Part shown: positions 1 to 5,493 of the stretch, piece by piece
How positions within the stretch are numbered: the stretch's first letter is position 1
Layout: every line of letters starts with the position of its first letter
Assembly (NCBI GenBank): GCA_031263805.1
Contig: JAISFB010000196.1
Span: 1 to 15,881 of the forward strand
Reading direction: 5' to 3'
Origin: Oscillospiraceae bacterium
GTDB lineage: Bacteria > Bacillota > Clostridia > Oscillospirales > Oscillospiraceae
DNA length: 15,881 nucleotides
Notes under the pieces: model-generated
What the model was told of the DNA's origin: nothing
Database searches by the model: none
The model's input: the letters and a program-made list of their open reading frames with translations, nothing else
Translations under genes and position numbers: made by a program

Positions 1-410
1 CCGTGTGTATCGATGGTATGAAACAGCGCAATGCCAGCTCCCGCCCAAGTCGTTTGCGAACTTAGGTCAGTAGACAGCGTCAGCTTATGACCGTTGCCGT
101 CGAAAATACCGGCATATGGATGTGAGCTGTCAGTCTTGGGGCCTGTCGCCGCGGCGTAGTTTGCAGAAGTCCTTTCCACTCCCGCGATAGTATCCCATTC
201 TTCAACCTCTACGTCGTTCGTAAGAATGGCGCATAAATCCGTCTCGCCGTCCGCGACGTGAGCGGCAAAGTCAAGCAACTCGGCCTCCGTGCCTATTTGC
301 AGGGGCGAGCCGGGCGAACCGTCGCCTGTTTGCGGAGCGCCTGCGGCAACGGCAGTAACAAGCGACAGCGACATAAAAGCGGCGAGAACCGCCGCCAGAA
401 GTTTTTTCAA
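1..410 (-). CDS. Secreted protein, N-terminal part only (runs off the window)
   Basis: The leftward reading frame stays open from a TTG codon at 410-408 to the window edge (136 codons seen). The TTG is preceded by GAGGTGG at SD distance and starts a clear signal peptide: Met-Lys-Lys-Leu-Leu, then a hydrophobic Ala/Leu/Val stretch ending in Ala-Ala-Gly-Ala, so the product is probably exported. Around residues 100-110 it reads GIFDGNGHKLTL, followed later by a GIALF-like turn. This pairing resembles the repeat unit of GLUG/right-handed beta-helix surface proteins of Firmicutes, so an adhesin-like or cell-surface repeat protein is a reasonable guess. The function is not recognised, because most of the protein lies outside the window. 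It follows another leftward secreted-protein gene, with about 90 bp and a strong hairpin between them. Confidence 0.75.
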   Translation of the reverse strand, partial: MKKLLAAVLAAFMSLSLVTAVAAGAPQTGDGSPGSPLQIGTEAELLDFAAHVADGETDLCAILTNDVEVEEWDTIAGVERTSANYAAATGPKTDSSHPYAGIFDGNGHKLTLSTDLSSQTTWAGAGIALFHTIDTH

Positions 411-454
411 GAAAGCCACCTCAATTTTTCAATCGTTTCCTTTTTTATTACCGG

Positions 455-486
455 AGGCGCGCCGCGAGAAAACCCGCGGCGCGCCT
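455..486 (-). repeat. 12-bp perfect stem-loop between two secreted-protein genes
   Basis: AGGCGCGCCGCG at 455-466 is the exact reverse complement of 475-486, with an 8-base loop. It starts 15 bases after the stop codon of the 501-1070 gene. Neither strand has a U-run after the stem, so it is not a canonical intrinsic terminator. It could be a transcript-end stabiliser, an attenuating hairpin before the 410 gene, or a REP-like palindrome. Confidence 0.6.
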
Positions 487-500
487 GAACGATATTGACG

Positions 501-1070
501 TCATACTTGACTTGGAATCTCCAAATATGCCGTTTCCCAGTACACCGGGATGTCGGCGGGAACGGGATCGGGATCGGGATCAGGCCCGACGTAGAAGATG
601 GTTCCCTCAACCTGGCACAGGAAATACTGCGGGTCGGTAATCGGGTCGGGCAAAGCAAAACCGCTCCGAATTCTCGCTTCGCCGCCGCGCAGCAGATTGC
701 CGGTCCACGATTGATTTTGCTCGTCCCACACACTTATACTGGATAATTGAAATACCCACCATGCGCCGGCTTCGTCGTCGGGATCATTTCCGCCAAAATA
801 CTGCGGGTGTGTGGAGATGACATAATTTGAGCCTTCGAGCACGAATTCCTGAATGGTGTTAATTCCGATTTCAAAAGTTTCTGTCTCTCCGTCGATTACC
901 AAGTCCACATAAAATGGTGTTGCGAGCGTGTCATCCGCCCACCAAAGCTCGGTGTTCGGCTTGACGCCAATGCCGGGGCTTGCCGCGCTCGCCGAGAGCG
1001 CGAAGAGACTTACCGCCATTACGACGGCGATGGCGAGGGATATTACCCTCTTGCTGAGTAGTTTTTTCAT
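501..1070 (-). CDS. Small secreted protein of unknown function
   Basis: This is a 189-aa product starting with ATG, eight bases after an AAGGAG Shine-Dalgarno site. Residues 1-30 form a textbook Sec signal peptide (MKKLLSKR, a hydrophobic core, then SASAASPG with likely cleavage after an Ala). The mature part is acidic and rich in Trp/Tyr, with alternating hydrophobic segments that suggest a small beta-sandwich. A Pro-Asp dipeptide run (about residues 163-170) resembles the linkers of cell-surface proteins. No Cys pair, LPxTG sorting motif or catalytic motif is visible. The family is not recognised. The gene precedes another leftward secreted-protein gene and lies behind a long palindrome-rich leader. 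The Pro-Asp run is encoded by three perfect GGGATC hexamers at 564-581, so its length could change by slippage without a frameshift. Confidence 0.8.
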   Translation of the reverse strand: MKKLLSKRVISLAIAVVMAVSLFALSASAASPGIGVKPNTELWWADDTLATPFYVDLVIDGETETFEIGINTIQEFVLEGSNYVISTHPQYFGGNDPDDEAGAWWVFQLSSISVWDEQNQSWTGNLLRGGEARIRSGFALPDPITDPQYFLCQVEGTIFYVGPDPDPDPVPADIPVYWETAYLEIPSQV

Positions 1071-1096
1071 AATGAATCTCCTTTATTATCATATTC

Positions 1097-1230
1097 GGCA
1101 GTAAACTGCCGACCGCCGGATACGCCGGCACGTTCCTGTGGCGTCTCGGAGAACGCCGTCCGTTTGCCGCGTTTCGGATGCTCAGTCCGTCCCGCGGCGG
1201 AGGTCCGACGCCTGGCAACGTCAAGCCTCC
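1097..1230 (-). ncRNA. Candidate structured 5' leader RNA (five consecutive hairpins)
   Basis: Upstream of the 501-1070 gene five inverted repeats sit within 134 bases. In transcript order they are: GGAGG/CCTCC at 1199-1230 with an inner GACG/CGTC stem; GCCGCG/CGCGGC at 1166-1198 with an inner CGGA/TCCG stem, directly abutting the first; GGCGT/ACGCC at 1140-1157; GCCGG/CCGGC at 1115-1129; and GGCAGT/ACTGCC at 1097-1110, about 20 bases before the SD site. The density and the abutting helices suggest a folded leader such as a riboswitch or attenuator. I compared it by eye with GEMM (c-di-GMP), SAM, TPP and cobalamin consensus cores and found no convincing match. A run of unrelated palindromes in GC-rich DNA is the alternative. 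Confidence 0.35.
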
Positions 1231-1282
1231 GAAATATTACCACGCCGGGCTTGTCCCTATTGGCGCGATAACCTGAGTATGG

Positions 1283-1412
1283 GGCGCGGATGATCCGCGC
1301 CGGGTGCCGCTGTTTTAACGCGCGAGGGAACGTGATAACGGGCGGGCGAACTGTGTTCGCCCGTTGCGTTGGGACGGGGGATTCGCGGGACGATTGCCAT
1401 CGTCCCCTACGC
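1283..1412. repeat. Cluster of three REP-like palindromes
   Basis: There are three strong inverted repeats in a row: GGCGCGGAT/ATCCGCGCC (1283-1301, one-base centre); CGGGCGAA/TTCGCCCG (1343-1363), which can alternatively pair as AACGGGC/GCCCGTT (1337-1365); and GGGACGAT/ATCGTCCC (1387-1406) followed by CCTACGC. The third unit, GCGGGACG...CGTCCCCTACGC (1385-1412), recurs at 1851-1879 with different loop bases, and a relative lies in opposite orientation at 10695-10722. Conserved ends with variable, compensating centres are typical of REP-type interspersed repeats. Confidence 0.65.
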
Positions 1413-1562
1413 TTTCCGAGTTAGGCAGACTAACTTTCGGCGTATAAAAAATTCCCGTGCGGCGTTAAGCGGCGGCTTCGCGGTTTGCCGGGCAGAACTC
1501 AAGTGGCGGCATACCGCTATATTGGATTGGAAAGGTTCGCGAACGTCAATCGGATCGCGTTC

Positions 1563-1628
1563 CCCTCGCCGTTCATTTACCGCAATATGTATTATACTGC
1601 TTATTCTGCGGTAAATGAACGGCGAGGG
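1563..1628. repeat. 66-bp element with perfect 22-bp inverted terminal repeats
   Basis: Bases 1563-1584 (beginning CCCTCGCCG, ending TTTACCGCA) are the exact reverse complement of 1607-1628, around a 22-base AT-rich centre. The centre holds a perfect leftward -10 hexamer, TATAAT (1591-1596 on the - strand), but only a poor -35 (TTCATT). I see no flanking target-site duplication and no coding capacity. It could be a minimal MITE, a recombination or protein-binding site, or an RNA hairpin if transcribed from the 1706-1734 promoter. Confidence 0.7.
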
Positions 1629-1647
1629 CGGCGTATATACGCCGCCC
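1626..1647. repeat. 22-bp perfect palindrome
   Basis: The half-site GGGCGGCGTAT is followed directly by its exact reverse complement, giving a fully self-complementary 22-bp block with a TATATA centre. It overlaps the last three bases of the 22-bp inverted repeat to its left. Zero-spacer palindromes of this size often mark dimer-binding or resolution sites, but nothing here identifies a partner. Confidence 0.6.
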
Positions 1648-1705
1648 TTACTCGGCATTTATTACGCGGCTTGATCCGTTGAGCTTGGTTAGGTTTACTA
1701 AATGC

Positions 1706-1734
1706 AGTGTAGCACAGGAGATTTTGGTTGTCAA
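1706..1734 (-). promoter_or_regulatory. Leftward sigma-A promoter in the intergenic region
   Basis: On the - strand a perfect -35 TTGACA (1734-1729) is followed after exactly 17 bases by TACACT (1711-1706). Transcription would start near 1699, run through the inverted repeat, the REP-like palindromes and the hairpin leader, and reach the secreted-protein gene about 630 bases downstream. It therefore gives either a very long leader or a separate noncoding RNA. Confidence 0.6.
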
Positions 1735-1850
1735 GGGGTTTTTTAACTTTTTTCTTCAATTTTTCAAATTCGTCTATTATAACAAAATTTTGGATAAAAT
1801 TCGGTATTTATTGGGCGATATACCTATCCGCGGGCTCGGGTGAAGGAACG

Positions 1851-1894
1851 GCGGGACGGGCAAGCCACGTCCCCTACGCGCGGACGAACCGCGC
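1851..1894. repeat. REP-like palindrome pair
   Basis: GCGGGACG at 1851-1858 and CGTCCCCTACGC at 1868-1879 repeat the ends of the 1385-1412 unit, with a different centre that still allows GGC/GCC pairing. A second hairpin, GCGCGG/CCGCGC (1878-1894, loop ACGAA), follows directly. The pair sits between the leftward and rightward promoters of this intergenic region. Confidence 0.55.
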
Positions 1895-1930
1895 GCCGCA
1901 CGAAAATATTTATGAATTTTTTCTCAGCCG

Positions 1931-1959
1931 TTGAAATCGGCGCGCTTTTGAGTTACAAT
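1931..1959 (+). promoter_or_regulatory. Promoter of the Rpn-family gene
   Basis: TTGAAA (1931-1936), a spacer of exactly 17 bases, and TACAAT (1954-1959) form a near-consensus vegetative promoter. The expected transcription start (about 1966) falls after the ATG at 1964, so that ATG cannot be used from this promoter. This supports the GTG at 1982, which has AGAGGTG six bases upstream. Confidence 0.7.
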
Positions 1960-1981
1960 AGGAATGAGAGAGGTGATTTGC

Positions 1982-2902
1982 GTGTCCGAAGATATTGACA
2001 TCATCATACCCGAAATCCTCCCCCCATCCGAAGATGGCGTGTTTAAGAGCCTTTTGACGCACCCGGACGGGGAACCTGTGCTCCGGGGCGTTATGTCCGA
2101 CGTGCTCGATATGAATTTCATCAGCGTCGAAGTGCGCAACGTTGAGCTGCCGATTTCGGACATAGAGCAAAAACGGCAACGCTACGACGTGAACTGCCGC
2201 GCCGTCGCTGACGGCGGCAAGCAAATCGACGTCGAAATGCAAGCCGAGCCGATGAAAGGCGACAGCGCCATAACAGGACACAGAAACATCAAGAGCCGCG
2301 CGATATACAACGTGTGCGACCTGCACGCGAAACAGCCGGGGCGCGGCACGAATTACGGCGATTTTGAGCAAAGCTTTCAAATCACATTCTGCGGCTATCC
2401 GGTATTCCCGGAGCGTCCGGAGTTCATAAGCCGTTTCAGCTTCCGTGACGGGAACGGCGTTGAACTCGCCGGTGATGTAGGCATTATATTTATAGAGCTG
2501 ACAAAGCTGGGCGAGGCGATGCGGAAGCCCGCGAAGGAAATGACCCGGCTGGAACAGTGGTGCGTATTCTTCGGTTACGCGGATAATCCCAAGTACCGTA
2601 AAATATTAGATGAATTGATTTCGACAAGGAGTGAAATTCGTATGGCGACCGAGATTTTGACGAGCATCAGCAAGGACGAAAGGGAACGCGCGCTGTTCCG
2701 TTCCCGCCGGATGTGGCAAATGGATATGGAGCACGACCGCGCGGTGGTAAGAAAAGAGGGGCGTGCAGAAGGGCGCGCCGAGGGACGTACTGAAAAAGCC
2801 GTTGAGGTGGCGAAGAATTTGCTTTCGATGGGATTCCCGATTGTAGATATTGCAAAGGCCACCGCCCTGTCTCCCACCGAGATTGAAGCGTTACGGCAAT
2901 GA
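1982..2902 (+). CDS. Rpn/PD-(D/E)XK nuclease family putative transposase
   Basis: This is a 306-aa product from a GTG start with SD AGAGGTG; the in-frame ATG at 1964 lies at or before the predicted transcription start. The N-terminal part matches the PDDEXK_2/Rpn (recombination-promoting nuclease, YhgA-like) family: a FKSLL motif near residue 21, then Asp69, a turn, and Glu85-x-Gln87 in IDVEMQ, which form the metal-binding nuclease core. The C-terminus has the usual Gly-Arg-Ala-Glu repeats (about 263-275) and a helix-turn-helix-like end. Related proteins are RecA-independent recombination-promoting endonucleases, often found in many copies per genome. The catalytic residues are present and the frame is intact, so it is probably active. 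No terminal inverted repeats bounding the gene are obvious. It runs opposite to its neighbours and meets nth end to end, six bases apart, which fits an acquired gene. Confidence 0.85.
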   Translation: MSEDIDIIIPEILPPSEDGVFKSLLTHPDGEPVLRGVMSDVLDMNFISVEVRNVELPISDIEQKRQRYDVNCRAVADGGKQIDVEMQAEPMKGDSAITGHRNIKSRAIYNVCDLHAKQPGRGTNYGDFEQSFQITFCGYPVFPERPEFISRFSFRDGNGVELAGDVGIIFIELTKLGEAMRKPAKEMTRLEQWCVFFGYADNPKYRKILDELISTRSEIRMATEILTSISKDERERALFRSRRMWQMDMEHDRAVVRKEGRAEGRAEGRTEKAVEVAKNLLSMGFPIVDIAKATALSPTEIEALRQ

Positions 2903-2908
2903 TACACG

Positions 2909-3550
2909 TCAGTCAGAACGAGCGCGCTCGGCGCTATCGCACCAAGGCAAAACGCAGCATTTATCGCACATCGCGCGGCGCGCGGTACACACGGCGCGCC
3001 CGTGCAGCACAAGCCGGTGACAAAAATCGGAGGAGCGCTCCGGCGGCAAAAGCTCGCGCAGGCTCCGCTCCACCTTCGCCGGGTCCTTGGAATCGGCAAG
3101 CCCCAGCCTGTTGCTGAGCCTTATGCAATGCGTGTCGGCAACGACCGCCGGTTTGCCGAAAACGTCACCCAAGATCAGGTTCGCTATCTTCCGCCCCACT
3201 CCGGGGATTTTCAGCAAGCTTTCCATATCGCCCGGGACCTCCCCGCCGAAGTCTTTCAGCAGCATCCGGGCGGCGGCTGTCAGGTCGCGCGCTTTTATTC
3301 TGAAAAAGCCGCAGGAGCGTATGTATTCCTCGACCTCGCTGTCGTCCGCGTCGGCGAAAGCTTGCAGCGTCGGGAAGCGCGCGAAAAGCGCGGGCGTGAC
3401 CTTGTTGACTCTCGCGTCCGTGCATTGGGCGGCGAGGCGCGTCGCGAAAAGCAGCTCATACGGCTTTTCGTATTGGAGCGAGCAGCCGGCGTCCGGATAT
3501 TCGTTCTCTAAGGCGTCTAATATATTTTTTACTTTTTCGGATAATGTCAT
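2909..3550 (-). CDS. nth: Endonuclease III (DNA glycosylase/AP lyase)
   Basis: This 213-aa protein removes oxidised pyrimidines and nicks abasic sites in base-excision repair. The helix-hairpin-helix reads IPGVGRK, with catalytic Lys121, and is followed by the catalytic Asp139 in VADTH. The [4Fe-4S] cluster loop has the exact spacing C-x6-C-x2-C-x5-C (Cys188, 195, 198, 204). Length and both ends agree with the family. The ATG start fits homologues, but the 17 bases before it contain no SD site. They are the U-rich tail and part of a hairpin of a repeat element that abuts the start codon, and the nearest SD-like sequence (AGAGGGG) lies about 43 bases upstream on the far side of two hairpins. 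nth follows rqcH on the same strand and faces the Rpn gene, with only six bases between the stop codons. Confidence 0.95.
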   Translation of the reverse strand: MTLSEKVKNILDALENEYPDAGCSLQYEKPYELLFATRLAAQCTDARVNKVTPALFARFPTLQAFADADDSEVEEYIRSCGFFRIKARDLTAAARMLLKDFGGEVPGDMESLLKIPGVGRKIANLILGDVFGKPAVVADTHCIRLSNRLGLADSKDPAKVERSLRELLPPERSSDFCHRLVLHGRAVCTARRAMCDKCCVLPWCDSAERARSD

Positions 3551-3590
3551 AAAAATTACGGGCTTACAGCCCGGTCGCCGGAACGGCGGC
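3551..3590 (-). repeat. Double-hairpin element, copy A (abuts nth start)
   Basis: Read leftward, a first stem (GCCGCCG/CGGCGAC, one mismatch) is followed by CGGGCT-GTA-AGCCCG and the tail TAATTTTT, which ends at the ATG of nth. It lies 59 bp from copy B with the same flanks, so A and B are a tandem duplication. The second stem plus U-run looks like an intrinsic terminator placed on top of a start codon. Confidence 0.8.
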
Positions 3591-3609
3591 TCCCCTCTTT
3601 TTATATAAT

Positions 3610-3649
3610 AAAAATTACGGGCTTACAGCCCGGTCGCCGTTCCGGCGAC
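3610..3649 (-). repeat. Double-hairpin element, copy B (after rqcH)
   Basis: Read leftward: GTCGCCG-GAA-CGGCGAC, then CGGGCT-GTA-AGCCCG, then TAATTTTTAT. Both stems are perfect. It lies 12 bases after the rqcH stop codon and could end the rqcH transcript. The 34 core bases are identical to copy C inside rqcH, in opposite orientation. The stretch AAAGAGG just before it recurs before copy A, marking the 59-bp tandem unit. Confidence 0.8.
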
Positions 3650-3660
3650 TTGCCTCTTTG

Positions 3661-5487
3661 CTATAACGCCTCCGGCGGTTGGGGCGCGGCGGCGACGGTT
3701 TTATAGTCCGTGTAGATCACCATTCCCGGCTTCGCGCCCGGCGTTTTTTTTACATACCGCGCCAGGCACCAATCAACGGCGGCGCGTCCTTCTCCCCTCG
3801 CCTCGGAGAAATACGCGGCCAAAGACGCGGCGGCGGCGACGTCCGCGTCCTCCGGCGGCGCTCCCCCGGTGCGAAGTATCACGTGCGAGCCGTGGCGCGC
3901 TTTTACGTGGAGCCACACGTCGGTTTTGAACGCGGCGCGGAACGTAAGCTCGTCGTTTTGAGTATTGCTGCGGCCTATCAGTATCTCGCGGCCGCTCGGC
4001 GCTGTGTATCTCCGGGGCGCATATGGCTTTTGTTTTTGCTTTGATTTGGCTTTTTCGGGCTTTACATATCCGGTTTGGGCAAGCTCCCGCCTGATTTCCT
4101 CAAGCTCCCGTTCTCCGGAGGCGAGCGCGAGCTCTGACAATACGCTTTCGAGATATTCCGTCTCCCGCTCGCCGAGCTCAATGCGCTCTGACAATATCTT
4201 TTCGGCCGTTTTAAGCTTTGCGTAGTCCTTGTAATATTTCGCGGCGTTTGCCTGCGGGGCGCGGCGCGGGTCGAGCTTAATTTCGCGGAAAGCATTTGAT
4301 CCCAAGTCGCCCACAGAGGGCGACCGGGCGGAGCCCGTATTGTCAATAAACAAATCTTCCGCCCTGAGTATTTCATCTCCGGGCTTGATAAGGTGTAAAT
4401 TCGCCATTATCAGGTCTCCGCACTCGCGCAGATACTCTCTTTTCCCGGCGCCAAGCAGCTCCTCGCGCTGTGCCGACACGCGGCGCTGCGCCCTGTCACG
4501 CGCGTTTTTCACAGCGCGGGTCAGCGCCGCGCCGCGCGTTTTGGCGCGCGCCGAGGCCGCGCGTTCCGTAAAGAAACGCTCTAACAGCGCGGAAAAGCCG
4601 TCCTCTCTCGAAACGGTCATCAACTTGCCGTATTGCCTTATCTCCGTAAACGAAAAATCACGCGGGACGCCGTCCTCCCCGATCAGAATATACGGCGCGG
4701 CGGCGCCGTTTTGCGAGCCTTCGATCAACTCCGCGGCACGCTCGGCAAGCGCCGCGCCGCCGTCCCCCGCCGCCGCCGTCGTCGCGTCGGCAGATCCATA
4801 CGCCCGGAACGCAAGCTCCCGGCAGATAAGCGGCGAGAGCGCCGAGAAGGTTTTATTAAGCCATTTTTCAATAGACGCTTCGCCGGGCGCGTCCGCGAAC
4901 GCCCGCTTCCAGTCTTCTTGACTGAGACCAATCGGGTCTATCTTCTCCTGCGGCGCCGGCGGGCGGTATAGCAGGCCGGGCAGGACGGGGCGGCGGGGCT
5001 TAGTCGCCGGAACGGCGACCGGGCTGTAAGCCCGTATTGGCGATATTTCCGCGTCTATACGGCGAAGCGCGTCTATGATTATTCCGTCGCTTGCCGTCAG
5101 GATCATATTCGCGCCGCGGCCCATAAGCTCGGCGGCGAGCGTTTTTTCCTCCGGCTCCCCCATCGCATCAAGGCACGAAAACTTGAAAAGCACGACGCGC
5201 TCCCCGCGCGGCTGCGTCACAGACGCGATCCGCGCACCGGATAAATGCTTGCGCAGCAGCATACAGAACATCGGCGGGGCGGCGGGGTTTTCGTACTCTG
5301 AATTTGTGAAATGCGCGCGCGCGTCGGCGGCGCCTGCGGATATGAGCAGATTCCTCTTGCTTTTTCCGCGCAGCACAAGTATTATTTCATCGCGCTCCGG
5401 CATCCGTATCTTTTCTACCCGCGCGCCGATAAGCTCCGGTTCCAGCTCTCTCAGCGCCGCCGAGAGGAATAAAGCGTCAAGTGGCAT
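3661..5487 (-). CDS. rqcH: RqcH (NFACT-family ribosome quality control factor)
   Basis: This 608-aa protein of the Rqc2/NEMF/NFACT family binds obstructed 50S subunits and directs alanine tailing of stalled nascent chains; older annotations call it a fibronectin-binding protein. The N-terminal NFACT-N domain covers about residues 1-130 (ELMGRGANMIL is the conserved block). A helical and coiled-coil middle follows, and the C-terminal NFACT-R domain carries GREILIGRSNTQNDELTF and DVWLHVKARHGSHV. The ATG has SD GGAGG inside the end of mrnC, and the two genes are 6 bp apart, so they are probably coupled. Length is slightly above the usual 550-590. The excess corresponds to two in-frame palindromic repeat insertions encoding residues 151-162 and 383-395, both at loops between conserved blocks. 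The conserved blocks are otherwise intact, so a working protein is likely. Confidence 0.92.
   Translation of the reverse strand: MPLDALFLSAALRELEPELIGARVEKIRMPERDEIILVLRGKSKRNLLISAGAADARAHFTNSEYENPAAPPMFCMLLRKHLSGARIASVTQPRGERVVLFKFSCLDAMGEPEEKTLAAELMGRGANMILTASDGIIIDALRRIDAEISPIRAYSPVAVPATKPRRPVLPGLLYRPPAPQEKIDPIGLSQEDWKRAFADAPGEASIEKWLNKTFSALSPLICRELAFRAYGSADATTAAAGDGGAALAERAAELIEGSQNGAAAPYILIGEDGVPRDFSFTEIRQYGKLMTVSREDGFSALLERFFTERAASARAKTRGAALTRAVKNARDRAQRRVSAQREELLGAGKREYLRECGDLIMANLHLIKPGDEILRAEDLFIDNTGSARSPSVGDLGSNAFREIKLDPRRAPQANAAKYYKDYAKLKTAEKILSERIELGERETEYLESVLSELALASGERELEEIRRELAQTGYVKPEKAKSKQKQKPYAPRRYTAPSGREILIGRSNTQNDELTFRAAFKTDVWLHVKARHGSHVILRTGGAPPEDADVAAAASLAAYFSEARGEGRAAVDWCLARYVKKTPGAKPGMVIYTDYKTVAAAPQPPEAL
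4306..4340 (+). repeat. Double-hairpin element, copy D (inside rqcH)
   Basis: On the + strand: GTCGCCC/GGGCGAC with loop ACAGA, then CGGGC-GGA-GCCCG, then TATT. In the rqcH sense it is read from the AATACGGG end and encodes residues 383-395 (NTGSARSPSVGDL), in a different frame from copy C. Loop bases differ from the other copies while both stems stay perfect. Confidence 0.8.
5003..5038 (+). repeat. Double-hairpin element, copy C (inside rqcH)
   Basis: On the + strand: GTCGCCG-GAA-CGGCGAC (5003-5019), CGGGCT-GTA-AGCCCG (5020-5034), then TATT. It encodes RqcH residues 151-162 (IRAYSPVAVPAT), between the conserved IIDALRRID and VLPG blocks, which are normally only a few residues apart. Its core is identical to copy B. 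Confidence 0.85.
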
Positions 5488-5493
5488 TTCGAT

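Larger units (their letters stand above)
1071..1930. other. Gene-free intergenic region dense in palindromes
   Basis: About 860 bases lie between the leftward secreted-protein gene and the rightward Rpn gene. No reading frame here has a credible SD site, composition or recognisable product. The contents are the five-hairpin leader, a cluster of REP-like palindromes (1283-1412), a 22-bp inverted repeat (1563-1628) with an overlapping 22-bp palindrome, a leftward promoter (1706-1734), an AT-rich stretch (about 1725-1825) and another palindrome pair (1851-1894). The rightward promoter of the Rpn gene begins at 1931. Confidence 0.7.

Noticed and set aside
455..486. Intrinsic terminator of the secreted-protein gene
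   Set aside because: The stem is strong, but no U-run follows it on either strand; it is kept only as a hairpin.
1097..1260. Known riboswitch (c-di-GMP GEMM-I, SAM-I, TPP, cobalamin)
   Set aside because: Short look-alikes (GAAACGCGGCAA, ACTGAG, ATAGGGA, GCCACAGG) are present, but in the wrong order and without the defining paired cores.
1369..1934. Short reading frames in the intergenic region (for example 1369-1614, 1407-1658, 1728-1934)
   Set aside because: They run through inverted repeats and AT-rich DNA, lack SD sites and have no recognisable product.
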